From the NCBI GenBank assembly GCA_006503535.1, contig QYRS01000012.1:1116001-1180000 (forward strand): a DNA stretch of 64,000 nt, written 5' to 3'. Each line of letters opens with the position of its first letter. Position 1 is the stretch's first letter. The translations under genes were made by a program, and so were the position numbers. Positions 11,826 to 24,929 of this stretch are shown piece after piece. The notes beneath the pieces are model-generated. The model was not told where the DNA came from. It saw nothing but the letters and a program-made list of their open reading frames with translations, and searched no databases. Source of the stretch: Arthrinium phaeospermum. Taxonomy: Eukaryota; Ascomycota; Sordariomycetes; Amphisphaeriales; Apiosporaceae.

Positions 11826-13639
11826 TGCGTGGTAGAATGTCTGGGGGGTTCGATGTGTGTGTGTGAAGTGTAGATGTGAAATGTGTGTTTTTGGTGTGGA
11901 GACAGCAGAAAAAGAGGAAGGGGGAGGAGAATTAGTAAAAAAACCAAAAGTCCCTTGAAGGAAAGGGACTAGCGACGACGTGCACTGATGGCAGATGGGG
12001 GATGGGCGACAATTCGTGGGTTTAGGAAGGGGTCGGATGTGTGAGTGAAGAATACAAAATTCCAGCCTGGGGGGATGAGAATTGATGGGATTAGAGTTCA
12101 GATCGAATGAGGGATTGAACTGAACTGATTTGCGGAACGACAGGTCGCCCAGAGCGGGATGCTATGGCAGCAGTTGCAGCGACTTGCCAGCAGCAAAAAT
12201 GGTCTACGGCTGCAACTGGTAACAGTGCGGTTTGTACCACTACTGGGGGAACGGGTAGCCTAGTCAAATCATTGAATCAATCAATCCAGCATTCAATCCT
12301 CCAGCCAAGCTCAACCAGCCCATGCTATTGGCCCAGCGTCACAAGAACAAATACCAATGCCTAACCCAGCCAGTAAAACGAACGAGGCAAGGCAACAGGA
12401 GGAGTTTACAGGTGGGTGGTTTTAGGCCCAGTCAAACCCAGTTGGTTGGTTCCTGTACCGTACGTACCTCTCTCTTCCGGAAGGTTGATTGTTCCTCTTA
12501 CCAGACTTGGAGGTTAGGCGGGGGACTGGGGACCAAGGTGGCCAATTGATTGTTGTGTGTGTGAATGTTTTATTTATTTTTTCGAGGCTGACAGCAGCAC
12601 CAATTGAAGGTAGCAAGCCCAAAATCAGCTGAACAGATAGAGGCCATGTTTATTATTCTGCCCTGGGCACACTCTACACGAAGCCTTCAGCAAGGAAACA
12701 GGCATAAATGATAACAAATCCTGGCCCAAACCAGCTGCATGCGGTTGACTGCTGAGATGTCATAGCAAGCAAGCACCAGGAGGTACCTCCTAAAGTGGGA
12801 TTCATCAATAGCTCTAACCACAGGGCTCCTGGGGCCATGTCATGTCTCGTGATCAATCAACTCCAGTTGGAATGCATTCGGCCATGCACCAATGACGCAA
12901 ATGTTGCACGTTTTCCCATCTCCAGTCGTTCAATATCTTGATACGCCTGGTGTATTGAAGACCATCCTCTACATGCTCCATGCCTTCCGTTTACCGACAG
13001 ATATTAAGCAGTTGTTATCAGTGCATCTAACCCAGTGTTGCGCAAAAGTTTGCAGTATGACCGTTGGCAACGTGACAATTGTCATGTCCCTCGTCACCGT
13101 CAAGTGTAGGTAGCTCTTGGGTAGTAGCTAGCACGGTACCGACTCCGTCTTTGCCCTCCCTACCTCTCCTGACTAGCCAATCAACGGATCGCTGGGCTTC
13201 GGCAATCCCATTGCATGCTCATGCACTCCACCCTGGAAAGGGCAGATCTTCCATGCCATCTTGGTTTGACCGTCTCCCGTCTTCAGCCTGCCTGCCTACC
13301 TTGTGCGTGCCTTGCCTGACAGCTGAAGCCAAGCAAACCTCAGTCCAGCGTTATACCAAACGAATTCAAATCGCATACCGTGAACTAGACGCGCACCACG
13401 TAGTATATTACAAAGAATGGCACCATTGCATATCTGGCTTCATCTGAATAATAGCAAGCCGGACGAAGTCGACCAAGACAGGGTTGCGCAATAGCAACAT
13501 TTTGTGGGTTTAGCAGATGGAACGACCGACACATGAATCGTAAGTACCGTCATTTTATAGCTTGCACTCCTTAAGAAATCTATCCCCTTGATTGCCAAAT
13601 ACCGCATTAGAAGTGGGGATATGCTGTATTTCGGTGTTT
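11826..13639. other. Intergenic: DEF1 promoter and leader, then unassigned sequence
   Basis: The first few hundred bases upstream of the DEF1 start (11826 onwards on the plus strand) are its promoter and 5-prime UTR. The rest has ordinary base composition up to about 13.6 kb, where it changes abruptly into the AT-rich island. No gene or RNA is recognised. Confidence 0.5.
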
Positions 13640-16560
13640 AAGGCTATTAAATTAATAGTTAAATTTATTATTAATTAAATAAATTAAATTAAGTTAATTT
13701 ATTTTAAATTAAGTAGTTTTTTATTAAAATTAAGTTAATTTTAAATATTTTATTTATAAACGTTTTAATATAGTTAAACTTTAATATTAATTAGTATTAA
13801 TATTATTATCTCTACTTTCTTAACGTTTATAAAAGTGGTATTTTCTATTAGAATTAATACTTTAAACACGTGTATATAATAATGTATTAAACCGTTTTAA
13901 AATAATAGATTTAATCGATTTAAAGCCTTTTTTTAACCTTATTTAAGTTAATAAAGTAGTAAATTTAAAAAGCGCCTTTTTAATCGAATTAGTTAATAAT
14001 AATAATAATATTAGTAATTATACCATATTTATTATTAAAAATGCGGTAATTATAAAAAGTGTTTTAAAAAGAGAGTTTACTTTTAATTAACGCCTTAATA
14101 AACCGCTTATATATTATTTTAAATTTAATTTAAATAACCCTACCTATTAAAAGTAATACGTTAAATTAAATAAGCTAATTAATAAAATAAAAATAAACCT
14201 TCTTTTATTTATTAATATAATTTTAATAATAAATTAAATAATATCGAAAATATTATTTATAACTATCCCGAGGGAATTAAAAGTTACTTTTATCGACTTA
14301 AAGGTAACTTAAATTAAACGGGAAGTTATTTAAATCGATACTTTTAAAACTCCTTTAATATTTTTTTAAAATTTTTTCCTTTCTATTTAATATATTAATA
14401 AATTTATTAAATTAATAGAAAAGTTAAAATATATAAAATCGGCTCGTTTAAACCGTATTTTAAATTTTATAATAACTTTAAAGTAATTGCTAAAGAGTTA
14501 TATATTTTTTTTATTATTATATATATAAGATTTTATATTAAACCTTAATTTATTAATTATTAATCGATTTTTTTAAAAAAGTTTATTTATTATTTAAATT
14601 AATATATATTTAAAACCAATAATAATTAATATATTATAACTTTATAATATTTAACCCTAATAATAAAGTTTAAATAACTTTAATTAAAAAAGTTAAATTA
14701 AGGAAAAAAACTGTATTTAAAAAAATTACTTTTTTTAATAAATATTTAATTAAAATTAATTAAAAATTTTAAAAGCTCGGCAAATTCTTTATAATTAATA
14801 AAATTATAATATTATACTTTATAAAAGATTCTTACACTTTAAAAATAAAAAGTAAGCTTATTTTTAACGGCTTTTTAATACGCGTATTTATAAATATTAA
14901 ATATTTTTAAAATTAGTTTTAATATTTAAAAAAACTTAATATTTTCGATAAAAATAATTAATCGATAGAAAAAATAAAGCTTTTTAATAATATTACGAAA
15001 ATAAAATATTTAAAAAGTAAAGGTAATATAATAAATAATAATATTAATAATATTAATAATATTAAAATAAATTAATAATTAATATTAACGTTAATTTATT
15101 TTATTATTATGTTTTTATAAATAATTATTTATTTTTTTAATATTATAATATAACGAGATATATCGGTCGATTTATTATATTTATAATAATTTTTATTTTA
15201 TTATTTAATTATTTATATATTTAAAGAAAATAGGTATTATTATAATTAAAATTACGAAACTTAGCCGTTTTTTTATTAATAAACGGTTTATTAACCTTAA
15301 AAAAAGAAGGATAGTAATATTTTATAAGGCTTATTATATATTAAACTTATTAAAAATCGAAAAATTATACGATTTATATTTAAAAATAACGTAATAATAT
15401 TTTTTTTTTTACCTTCTTTTTTAATAAAAAATATACCGTTAAATTAAGAAAATAATTATTAATAACTTTTATATCGGTTAAAATTATAAAATTATTTTTT
15501 AAAACCGCTTTATAAATTACTTTATTAATTAAAATATAATAAATTTAAAAAGAATTTATTCTTTAAAAAATATTATCGATTCTAAAATTAATTAATTAAT
15601 AAATATTTATAAGTAATATTAATATTAATAATTAAATAAGGAATAAAATAAGTTAAAAAGAGTATAAATTACGGCATAAAAGATATAAAACTTTAAACCT
15701 TAACTTTTTATTAAATAAATATAAATTTAATAAATTAATTAATTTTAACATTTTTATTTATTAAAGCGTTACTTTTTTTAATATATACTTTTTATATAAT
15801 CGATTTAACGTAAACGTAAATAAAATAAAAATAATAATATTAAAATAAGCCGATTTAATTAAACTTTCGATGTTATATTTTTAACGAATTATTTAAAAGT
15901 ATTTATATATAGCTTTTTAACACGGCGAAAAATACGGAAATAAGAGAAAGATTTTTAACTTAAATTTATAAAAAAAAATATCGCTAAATAGGCACGAATT
16001 AATAATAAATAAGTTAAAGAAAAAAAGGAAAGAACTTTTATTAACTTTATTATATATTCGAATTAAAACCGGTTAAATAAAGAATTATATTATATATAAG
16101 TTATTATTTAAAAAGATTTTTTTAAAAAACTTTTAATTAATACCGGTTTAAAACGTACTATTTATACTTATTAAAAATACGAAATTCACCTCTATTTTAT
16201 AAGTAATTATTAAAAGGCTTAATATAAGAAATTAAATACCTTACTTTTTCTTAATTAGGAAATAAATACGAATATTTTAATAAAAATTAAAAAAATTAAC
16301 GTTTTATTAATAAATTAATTAAATTAAATTAAAATTATCTAATCTTTAATCTTTTATATATTCTATATTTAAATTAAAGAAAAGTAAGAGAATTTAATTA
16401 TATTATTAGTTTAAAACCGGTTTTATTTTTAATACGATATTTAATAATTAAAGGGATAAAGAGCCTTACTTAAATTAGTCTTCGGGATTATTCCCTTATA
16501 CTTAAAACCTTAGCTACATTAACTCTATTTTTATATGCCTGAGAATAAGTTTATATCCCG
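13640..16560. repeat. AT-rich RIP-mutated island (relic of a repeat or transposon)
   Basis: A sharply bounded block of about 2.9 kb is extremely AT-rich (for example 14521-14580 has 5 G/C in 60). CA and TG are nearly absent: none occurs in 13921-13980, 14281-14340 or 14521-14580, while CG, CC and CT persist. That is the expected outcome of RIP, which converts CpA to TpA on both strands of duplicated DNA during the sexual cycle of Pezizomycotina. No open frame survives. I could not find terminal repeats or a target-site duplication, so the class of the original element is unknown. Such islands are usually methylated and heterochromatic; that part is inference. Confidence 0.9.
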
Positions 16561-17367
16561 GTAATGGTCAATAAATTATTAGGTTACGAAGTACCCAGGC
16601 GTGTGCTGAGGAGCTCCAGCCGCATATCGATGTAAAGGGCAGCTAGTGTGAGGTAGGTAGAAATTCCAAGCCGATCAGTTTGGAATCTGGAATCTGGAAA
16701 GCTTCCCAAGCCCAACGCCCACAGGCTTACATTTATTCAGAATACACGCTGTCAGTCAATGTGTACACATCCAAACCAACATCGTGTGTGTGAGAAACAC
16801 ACTGCGCAGTGGAACTAAAGTGATCTGGCAGTCCGGGGAGGGGACAGGCATTTGGGATCTCAGCTTCCAATTGGACCAGCGTCATTCTTGACTCAATTAC
16901 CTAACTCGTAGCTGCTACCAGGTAGCTCGAGCAAGCTCCGGTGCCACCCTGTATCGGAACGGATCATCCTGGGCCGACAGGGCCCACAGATCCATGGTCA
17001 GTCTTGGCATGGATTGTGTGAACCGCATTAGATTTGTATGGGGAAGCAGTGACAGCCCACCAAGAAGGCGGCGGCTGGCTTCAATTGACATCGTGAACGA
17101 CCGATCAGATCATATGTTGAGTTGAGGTGCGGTTGTAACAACCACATCCCTCACACATGCTCTTACCCTCACCTACGAAGACAGCTTCCACTATACAAAT
17201 CGTACCAGCCAACTAAACAAGCCATCGCCTGCCAACAGCATTCACAGCGACCCGCACTACTATTCCATGCCAATGTCCCATCCCACATCGTCGTAGCGTA
17301 GCCGCGAAACAGCCGACGGGCTACAACATATAAAATAGTAGTCGTAGTACCTCACGACTCTTTCATC
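16561..17367. other. Intergenic between RIP island and conserved gene
   Basis: Normal base composition resumes abruptly. The last 300 bases, with pyrimidine-rich stretches around 17140-17230, are the probable promoter and leader of the downstream plus-strand gene. Nothing else is recognised. Confidence 0.5.
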
Positions 17368-18696
17368 ATGGTCGCCCCGACCACCCAGCTCAACTCCCTC
17401 AAGAAGGGGTTGCTCCCCCGGATCCACCAGCCGCTGCCGCTGAACCAGCGCGAGTCGCAACAGCTCCTCAACTCCATCACATCCTCCTTCCGGAAGCACC
17501 TCGACCAAGAACACCCATGGCAGTCCTCTTCTTCCTCCCCAGAGGCCACTGCCACGCCGTCGGCGCCCATCTCCAAGCGGCTGGAGAAGGCCGTCCTGTC
17601 CAACAAGGAGCCGTCGCATAGCCAGCAACAACAGAACAAGCAGCGACCGACAGACTACCACCTGGACAACATCTTGTCCAACCCTCTGTTTGCGAAGCCG
17701 CAAAGGGCAGCGACAGGCGGCCAGCAGATATCGCTGCACACAGAGCCGCTGCCGTCCGATGTCCAGGCCGACGTGCAGAAGGAACTCTACATATTCGATT
17801 CGGCCTCGTCGCGGGGTATGATGACTGCACAACGGGCCGCCGGTTTCCTTGCCTCGATTTCCCGGACCATCAACTCCCAGTCCGTCCTGGCGCTGGAGAA
17901 GCGAGTACGATTGGGTGACACGGGCGCCGGTCTGAAGGTCGTACAGTGGCTGCGCTCGTCGGGTCTCGATCATAACCTTGAGTTCCTCCACAACCCCATC
18001 TTGATAAAACATCTGGCGCCTTTTCTGTATGCCGAGGGTCTCGAAGAAGTCGTATGGACTTGGCTATCACGTCTCGGCGCACGTATTGTGGCTTCGCCAG
18101 AGGACAAGGAAACGCAGCAGGCCATCGCCAACCTCATACCGTTTATCATCAAACTGGACGAAAGCAGACTAGGTGCCACAAGAGGTCTCGATGACAGCTA
18201 CTCGGCTTTCCTGCGCATGCATCAGACTTTGGAATCCAAGAACCGCCACATGGAAAGGGTCGTGAAGAACAGCTGGGCCAGGCTATCTTGGACGTCTACT
18301 GTGGACGCGGCGCAGAGGCCGAAGCCTTCTGTCCCGCTCTTCGAGATGTTTACGGATATCGGGAGACCATGGGGCAAGCAGCTGGACATTGCGCACTTGG
18401 AACTGCACCATCCGACCTCCCCCGACCATACCTCAGCAGTCAGTTATCTCCACGACGACGGCAAGATTGCCTCGGTGGCGAAGCAGGTGAACCAAGCCAA
18501 ATCAGACAGGCTATCACGGAGGATGGTGAGTCTAGGGACAGATACCGTGCAACGACTGAATCAGGTCGGGCAAAGGGAGGAGGCGTCATGGGTGAGCGAA
18601 CTGATGTCTCGGACCTTCTTTGCTTGGAACAGCGTGTTACGGCAGGAAGAACGCGGTGCGCTTGCGAGCACGCCGGGTGCTTCTTTGGCATTCTGA
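17368..18696 (+). CDS. Conserved fungal protein of unknown function
   Basis: An uninterrupted 442-residue protein. The N terminus (LLPRIHQPLPLNQRE, residues 15-29, followed by a helical segment to about residue 50) and a central block around GAGLKVVQWLRSSGLDHNLEF look conserved in my recollection of Sordariomycete proteins, but I know no assigned function. Residues about 50-100 are Ser/Gln/Pro-rich and probably disordered. The remainder is predicted by eye to be mainly helical and soluble, with no signal peptide or membrane segment. The start at 17368 is the first in-frame ATG after a pyrimidine-rich leader. The gene converges on NUP133 with about 730 bases between the stops. It is intact, unlike several neighbours. 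Confidence 0.8.
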   Translation: MVAPTTQLNSLKKGLLPRIHQPLPLNQRESQQLLNSITSSFRKHLDQEHPWQSSSSSPEATATPSAPISKRLEKAVLSNKEPSHSQQQQNKQRPTDYHLDNILSNPLFAKPQRAATGGQQISLHTEPLPSDVQADVQKELYIFDSASSRGMMTAQRAAGFLASISRTINSQSVLALEKRVRLGDTGAGLKVVQWLRSSGLDHNLEFLHNPILIKHLAPFLYAEGLEEVVWTWLSRLGARIVASPEDKETQQAIANLIPFIIKLDESRLGATRGLDDSYSAFLRMHQTLESKNRHMERVVKNSWARLSWTSTVDAAQRPKPSVPLFEMFTDIGRPWGKQLDIAHLELHHPTSPDHTSAVSYLHDDGKIASVAKQVNQAKSDRLSRRMVSLGTDTVQRLNQVGQREEASWVSELMSRTFFAWNSVLRQEERGALASTPGASLAF

Positions 18697-19426
18697 TGAG
18701 TTTTTGGGAATTATGGGCGTTGGGCGTACGACCACTGGTGTCAAGCCAATGAATTTGAAAGATATCAATCGGCACGAACGGCGTTGGGATTATTATGTCG
18801 AGTCTGTTGCAAACGTCAGACACGTTATAGGAATATATACTACAGTTTACTTTCGGTGGCATCATCCACTTCGACCGCAAAGAAATATCCTCTTCCTTCG
18901 TATTTCGTAGCACATATTATCGTAGTCTCCCAATTCGTAACTCGACCGTTCATATGAATTGCCTCCGTTACAATAAAACCTACAATACAAATTGAACTCC
19001 TCTCGCCTGGACCAGGTTTTGAGTAACGAAAATGGTATTGCATTAACCCTACGAAGGAGACCTCATCCCCTATATGCAACGCCAGCAGCAAGAGCTGTTC
19101 CTACAAAAAGCTATCGAGTCAAACTATAATAGAGCTTCAACACTATGTATGGCCATCGTCATCGATGGCAGCGTTGATAAGAAGGTGCTCAGCACATCCA
19201 AACTAACAAAAAGCCGCCCCTCTTCCATGCAAATGATATCACTTGAATCTCTGGTTTTTGTTTCTTTTTGCCAATCCTCGCTACGCCAGCCCAGAAAGGA
19301 TATATAATCCGACAAGGGGTTCATTAGGTTACTATACACTTCCTCCACTTCCCACTGCTTTCATGTGTCGCTGTCCCTCCTGTTCCGTCTCTTTCGAGCA
19401 CTGCTTCGCAGGCGACCCTCGTCTCT
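18697..19426. other. Convergent intergenic region
   Basis: This lies between the stop codons of the plus-strand conserved gene and minus-strand NUP133 and should hold both 3-prime UTRs. The short open frames in it show no family resemblance. Confidence 0.5.
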
Positions 19427-22400
19427 TTAGTGTGAGCCGTTCTGCGAATGCCCGTTGCCCATCGTGATTTGCGCGGGCGGCGGAGACAGCTGGGAGGCTC
19501 CTTCTACCGTCTGTTGATCATACTGCTGATTGACCGTGTCCTCTGCCAGTCTTCGGGTCTCTTGGGCCCACTGCTCCAATCGGTGCTTCTCGACGTGTTT
19601 CTTCAGGTTGCTGTCCTCCCACCTCATTGCCTCCAGATATCTGTCGCCGTAGCCCTTGTCCATTTTCTGGAAGCGCTGGTCGAGAGATTCCGTGAAAACG
19701 CCAAGAGCTTCCGATGGCATCACGCGACGGTAGGGTTTCCCATCAGCACTTTGTTCTAAAACAGCATTAGTATCAAACACATCTAAAGTCTTATGTGGAA
19801 AGATCAACTTACGACTGGCATAGAGGACACAGAAGGTCGAGAAAAGGTCGGTGCTACCCAAAATCTCTAGAACATCATTGTCGTCCTTGTGGGAGGTGTT
19901 GTTGATCTTGGTCCAATCTTCCCTGAGGTAACATCTTCTCCAGATAAGACGCTCGGCTTGCTCGCGCTCTTCATCAACCAGTGCGTAGTTAGCAACCTGG
20001 ATGGCCAAGAAGAACTGGTCCGAAATCATCTCCTTGAGGTCCGGCTGCAGTTCAATCATGGTGAGAAGATCAATCAGAGTCATCGGGTCGAGCGCCTCGT
20101 GTTTCAGGAACCGCGCGAGTCCGTTTTCATAGAGTTCGCTGAGGATCTTGTACTTCTTGGGGATCTTGATGGGGAAGGCTTCAAGTGCCATGGGCAGCTC
20201 TGCGGCCTCATCCAGAGCGACGCTAACGACTGGCCGGACCTGTCCATAAAGCTGATCCTGAATCTTAATAATCGAAAGCTCCTTATCGATGGCATCAACG
20301 CCAGCATCAGCCACTGTTACGTTGACGGAGGCTTCTTGCCTGCTAAAGGATGCTTTGCTGGAAGGACGGGATGCCTCTGCCATACGAGCGAGCTTTCCAA
20401 GACTCAGCTCGATCTTCTTGTTCCAGATCTGCTGCTCCCTGGCCAGACCCAGATCGAGCAGGGTATCAGCGGCGTGGACTATGTCCTCCTCTCCGATAAT
20501 ATCGTTGATCCACGATATCTTCGCAAGTTCCGGCTTGGTACGCAGGAATGAGGTCTTGTAAACCTTGTCACCGCTGTACTCGAGCACAGAATCAATGCCG
20601 TTCAGGCTCAAGAGATAATCGTAGAAGGGAAAAGCAAAGTCCTTGCCGTATTCACCAAAGTAGTCTTCAACTTGTCTCTCGTTGGCTTTCATGCGGTCCT
20701 CAAGACGCTGAGTTTCCTCAGGCGACAAAGCACCTGTCGAGAGTCTCGAGCGCAGCGACTCCGTCTCCTTGATCATGATTTCCGCCAACGCAGCAAGGGA
20801 ACGGTGGTGCTCGGCCAATCTGACAGCGGCCTCCCAGTTCTCTGACTGCGCGAGAAGAATGACCTTCTCGTGGCGGTCCTTCTCGTATGTCTCTTCGAAG
20901 CTCTGACCCAGGGCAACTGTCTTAGAGTTCGAGCTAGCAAGCGACGAGCGAGACAACTCCTGCAGAGCGGTCAGGTATACCTCCGTGAGAGCTGGGAGCA
21001 GGGTTCGGATCTGTTGGACGAGCATCTGCTCCGCCTTCCCAGCGACTTCTGTCACGTAATTCTGGTTGGCCCATTCGGAGGCGAGTTCGACCAAGCGCTT
21101 CAAGTTGTTCGTGATGTATTGATCGCTGGTCCATGGCTGGGGCAGACCCTCGTAGTATCCAGCGAGAATACCATTCTCCAACGTTTCTCGCTCGAGTCCG
21201 TAGAGCGGGAGATTCCTTTTACGGAACTCCATGGCCTCGCGGATGGCATAAATGTTCATCTGCATGGCTTCGCAGATGAAACGGGTCAATGACGGCTGGT
21301 CTAGCTCCGCCTTCGAGTTGTACTTGATGACCTCGTACGCCCAGGCCAGGAAGATATTCATGCGGTCGGTATCATGGGTGAACCAGTAACGAAGCTGATC
21401 GATTTCTCCCCGTGAGACGTCCGGCTGATGCTTCTCCTCGGTCCTGATGTATTCGACAATCTCGGCTGCCAGATCTTTCTTCGCCTCAGCAGACCGAGTG
21501 TTGAGGAACTCCTCGTGCTTCTTCCACACGTAACTCGCAGCATGCAGTTTTTCGGCATTCCACAGCAGCTTCCAGCGTGTGACACGGTTTAGGCTGACTT
21601 TGATGTTTTTTAAATGGGACATGAGCTTTTCTAGCATCTTTGCCCGGAATCTCAGGTGGCTTTCCAAATGCACCGAACCGGCCGTAAGATGTGGGCTGTT
21701 CGAGCTGAGAATGTCGTTGCTCAACTCGAGAGCAGCATCTCCTACCTCCTCATCTGAGAATGGAAGCTCACGTGGAGCATCAAACACGAGGGGGTTGTCT
21801 TCCTTGACGCCGAAGAAAACAGCCTGTTCAAGCTTGCTTTTCGCCGTGACTTCGGGGGCTTTGTCGGTCGGGAACTTGTCAATGTCGGTCGTCAGTACTC
21901 GAATAGTGCCGGCACCTCGGGCCAGGAGCACCACTGAAGGGTTCTTCGTTTTGACTTGTGTACTTCGCGCTTCCTCGCTCCCAAAAGCATGTGGTTCCTC
22001 GATACCCGATCCAACGACCTCTAGTACAGGGTCCTGTCGAAGGTCTACAACATCTTCGTAGTTGGCTGGCAAGATGGCTATCCTCAAGCAACTGCGAATC
22101 TGGTGAGTCCGGTTGACGCGCTATAGATGCCACAACAATTGCACGGTCAAAGACCACAAATGCGACAACGGCGGGTTTGGGCAGGTACAGGCGAGGTTTG
22201 GCGAGAGCATGAGGGTTCGGCGCCGTCGAATAGCTGGTAATGGGTCGTATCGCACCGACAAGAACGGGACTGTCAGGCGACGCGCCATTGGGAAGGAGAA
22301 CCTCCGCAAGGACATAGCGGTAGTCGTCTCCGTTGGAGAAAGAAGTGAGCAGCAGCAGATGCTGGTAAGTGTCAGACTCAGGTGTATGACGAAGTTGTGT

Positions 22401-23740
22401 CATATCGACGAATTTCTCGTCCGGAACAGCGGGTGTGTAGGTGAAGTCGTGGATTTTGAAGGAATCGGCAGGGTATGCGATCGAGCGCAAGTCGCGTTCT
22501 CGAATGCCCGCAATCACTGCTTCTTTGGCGTCATACTCGGTCAATAAATCGTGGTGGCCGCCCCGGTGAATCTTCCATGCATGCAGACGGCCCTTCGACG
22601 TAGCAGCGACGACTGTGCGCTCGCCTTGCCTCGAGGAGCGGTCCGACCTGACTGCGGCAATATCACCTTGCACAGCTGCTTGAGACAACACATTCCGCAA
22701 ACTGCCAAATATCCCTCCACTCTTGGGGGCCAGACTTGTGCGCAAGAACTGAACCGATATCCGCGGTCGACCATGTGTGTCACGTACACTAAGGTAAGCC
22801 ATACGGCCGCTGCTGAAAGCCAACACGAAACCGGTTGTCGACTCTGCGCGGATGATCTGGGTGACCGTCTCACCCGAGTACATGCCCGGTATCGTGTCCT
22901 CGACTCCATTGCGCTGCTGGCGCATGAAGTCTAATGTTGTAGCGCTCGTGATGGACTCCCAGTATGTAACCTTGCCGCTGGTGGGCATCACTACCACCAA
23001 GCCGGTTTCGGACGACGAGACGGATGACGATACGAGGGAGCCTATCGGTAGGGGGTCGGTCGCATACTTCGATGGGTAGGGTAGTGTGAAGACGAAAGAA
23101 TCCGCGGGCGTGTGATAGCGACGTGTAGGGCCACACGACTGCATGCGTTTGGGTAAGACTCAGGGCGAACCCAGTAGCGGCATCAACGGTGCCATGTTGA
23201 CGACCTGTTTGATGTTAGTAGCCAGTCAAAATGGTATCTACAATCCTAGCGATAGGCCGAGTAGATGCACAACTTACTTGTCGCGTCGGCTCGCAACCTC
23301 TCAGGGAGGGCAGGGAGCTTGCTGACAACGAAGCCAGAATTGCTCGTCTGTACCATCAGTTGTTAGTTATTTCTCCCATAGGCCACACTTTTGCGGTTAC
23401 GTACGAGTACGACGCTTCCATCTCCTTTGCCGACACGGTCACTGCTCTTGACCTTCTTGGAGCGGAGGCTCAGCTCCTTCCTGATGGTCGGTGGTGTGTT
23501 TTCGATGCCGTCCTGCTTCGACTCCTTGGCTGGGTGACGCGCTGCTTTCACTTCGAAATTGTCGACGTTCGCGTCGGGGCTGACAAAGGTCTGTTCGTTG
23601 AGAGCGATCCTGGAACGCTTAGCTTTAGGCTGCTGTGCAGTGTTCTCCGAGCTCGCGGGCCGCTGGCGCCGGCGACCGCGAGTGGTGACTGTAGGGGTTG
23701 GCGCATTCTCGGGGTTCTTCTTTAATGATGGCGAAAACAT
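19427..23740 (-). CDS. NUP133: Nucleoporin Nup133 (two apparent single-base insertions)
   Basis: A scaffold subunit of the Nup84/Nup107-160 Y-complex of the nuclear pore. The first ~125 residues are basic and disordered (TRGRRRQRPAS), followed by an N-terminal beta-propeller (GTVDAATGFALSLTQTHAVVWPY onwards) and a C-terminal helical stack with the hallmark ASEWANQNYVTEVAGKAEQM. Inferred introns are 23348-23404, 23205-23277 and 19756-19812 (57 bases, in-frame, no stop). Two frame changes interrupt the largest exon: near 23118 (between WPYTS and YHTPADSF) and near 22075 (between LLEDSH and LPANYEDVV). Each is repaired by removing one base, and total exon length then becomes divisible by three, giving about 1374 residues, normal for fungal Nup133. 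These are more likely sequencing errors than inactivation. It diverges from AFG1. Confidence 0.93.
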
Positions 23741-24929
23741 TTTTGAGGATGATTTGATGGAGGATGTAATGTGGTGTCGGCCGGGGACCGGTTAGGTCGG
23801 GTTCGGGTCGAGATGCGTGTTTGTTGAGTAAGGATGACGACGCCGCAAGTAAAAACCCGTCGCCAACAATGTTTACTTTGGTCGAGCCGGCAAGTGATGC
23901 ATCAAGTCTCTATTCGTCAACGTCCAACAAAGACGCAGAAGGGGGAAAACGGAACGAGTACGCGCATGCAAGTAAATAGAGGAATAATTAGGTTGATGAC
24001 GGTTGGGTCGCAAAGGACTTGAGCAATGGGAGTGTCAGGTCAAGAGATTCGGGTTGGGTGAAATGCCTTTCCCTTTCTTATTTTTTCGCGAGCCAATGGA
24101 TGGATCTCTCATGGTAGCTTCCATCCAAAAATGCCCTTGGTGTTTTTGGGTATGGGCCATGGCAGCAGCAGGAACAGGTACTGGGGTACTTCTGTTTTTC
24201 TATGGGGCCCTGCTTTCAGTCAATGTTCACCTGCAAGCCTTGGCTTTGCTGGCCACTGGTTCCGGTAGCTCTAGGGGGTCGCCCTTTAGCCAATGCCTTG
24301 GTGATGCAACTGGCAATTGGAGGCTGAAGTCTCCACAATTTGACCAGCTCAGCACTGAGCTGTTAGAACTTTTTAGAAGTCGGTCTGGGGTTACTCGTGC
24401 CTATATTTTAGCTTGGCCTATTGCATGTTACGCCTGCTAGAAATGTTCTCCCGTTCTACCTCCTCCGCCCGACTTGGCCCGAGCGGGCAACTATGTATTC
24501 GCTTTACCCGGCTTTAATTGTAGATGATGACCTCAACACCCGGCTATGGGGCATCTTTTGTGAATACATTGATGCATATTTTCAACATTCACTCCCTCAT
24601 AGATGGTTGCCGAATCTGACAATGAGTAGACCTTGCTCGTTGGTATTTCTATAGACTTGTATTTGTATTGGTTATCTCCTTCAAGCAACCTCTCTGTAAC
24701 ATTCCTTATAAGTGGGCATGCGGCATATCCTTGTGATACCATAGCTTGGCCTCATGTGAGCGAACCACATGCACGTCTGATTTAAACCACTTTGGCGACA
24801 AGAACAGAGTCACTTCTATGGCTTGGTTTCATATTGATTCTAATCGAGTCAATCTGAGGAATTGAAGTCGCCGTGTCATTGGTCTTCCCAATTGGCAACT
24901 GGCTGAAGGTGACTGGCTTTCTGGTCACC
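23741..24929. promoter_or_regulatory. Divergent intergenic region between NUP133 and AFG1
   Basis: About 1.2 kb separates the start codons of minus-strand NUP133 and plus-strand AFG1, so both promoters must lie here. No specific binding site could be assigned with confidence. Confidence 0.5.

Noticed and set aside
13640..16560. Centromere or mitochondrial insertion as the source of the AT-rich block
   Set aside because: The specific loss of CA and TG with retention of CG points to RIP and not to organellar composition. The block is also far smaller than typical fungal centromere cores. Not excluded formally.
13640..16560. Terminal inverted or long terminal repeats flanking the RIP island
   Set aside because: I compared about 60 bases at each edge in both orientations and found no convincing match; heavy mutation may hide them.
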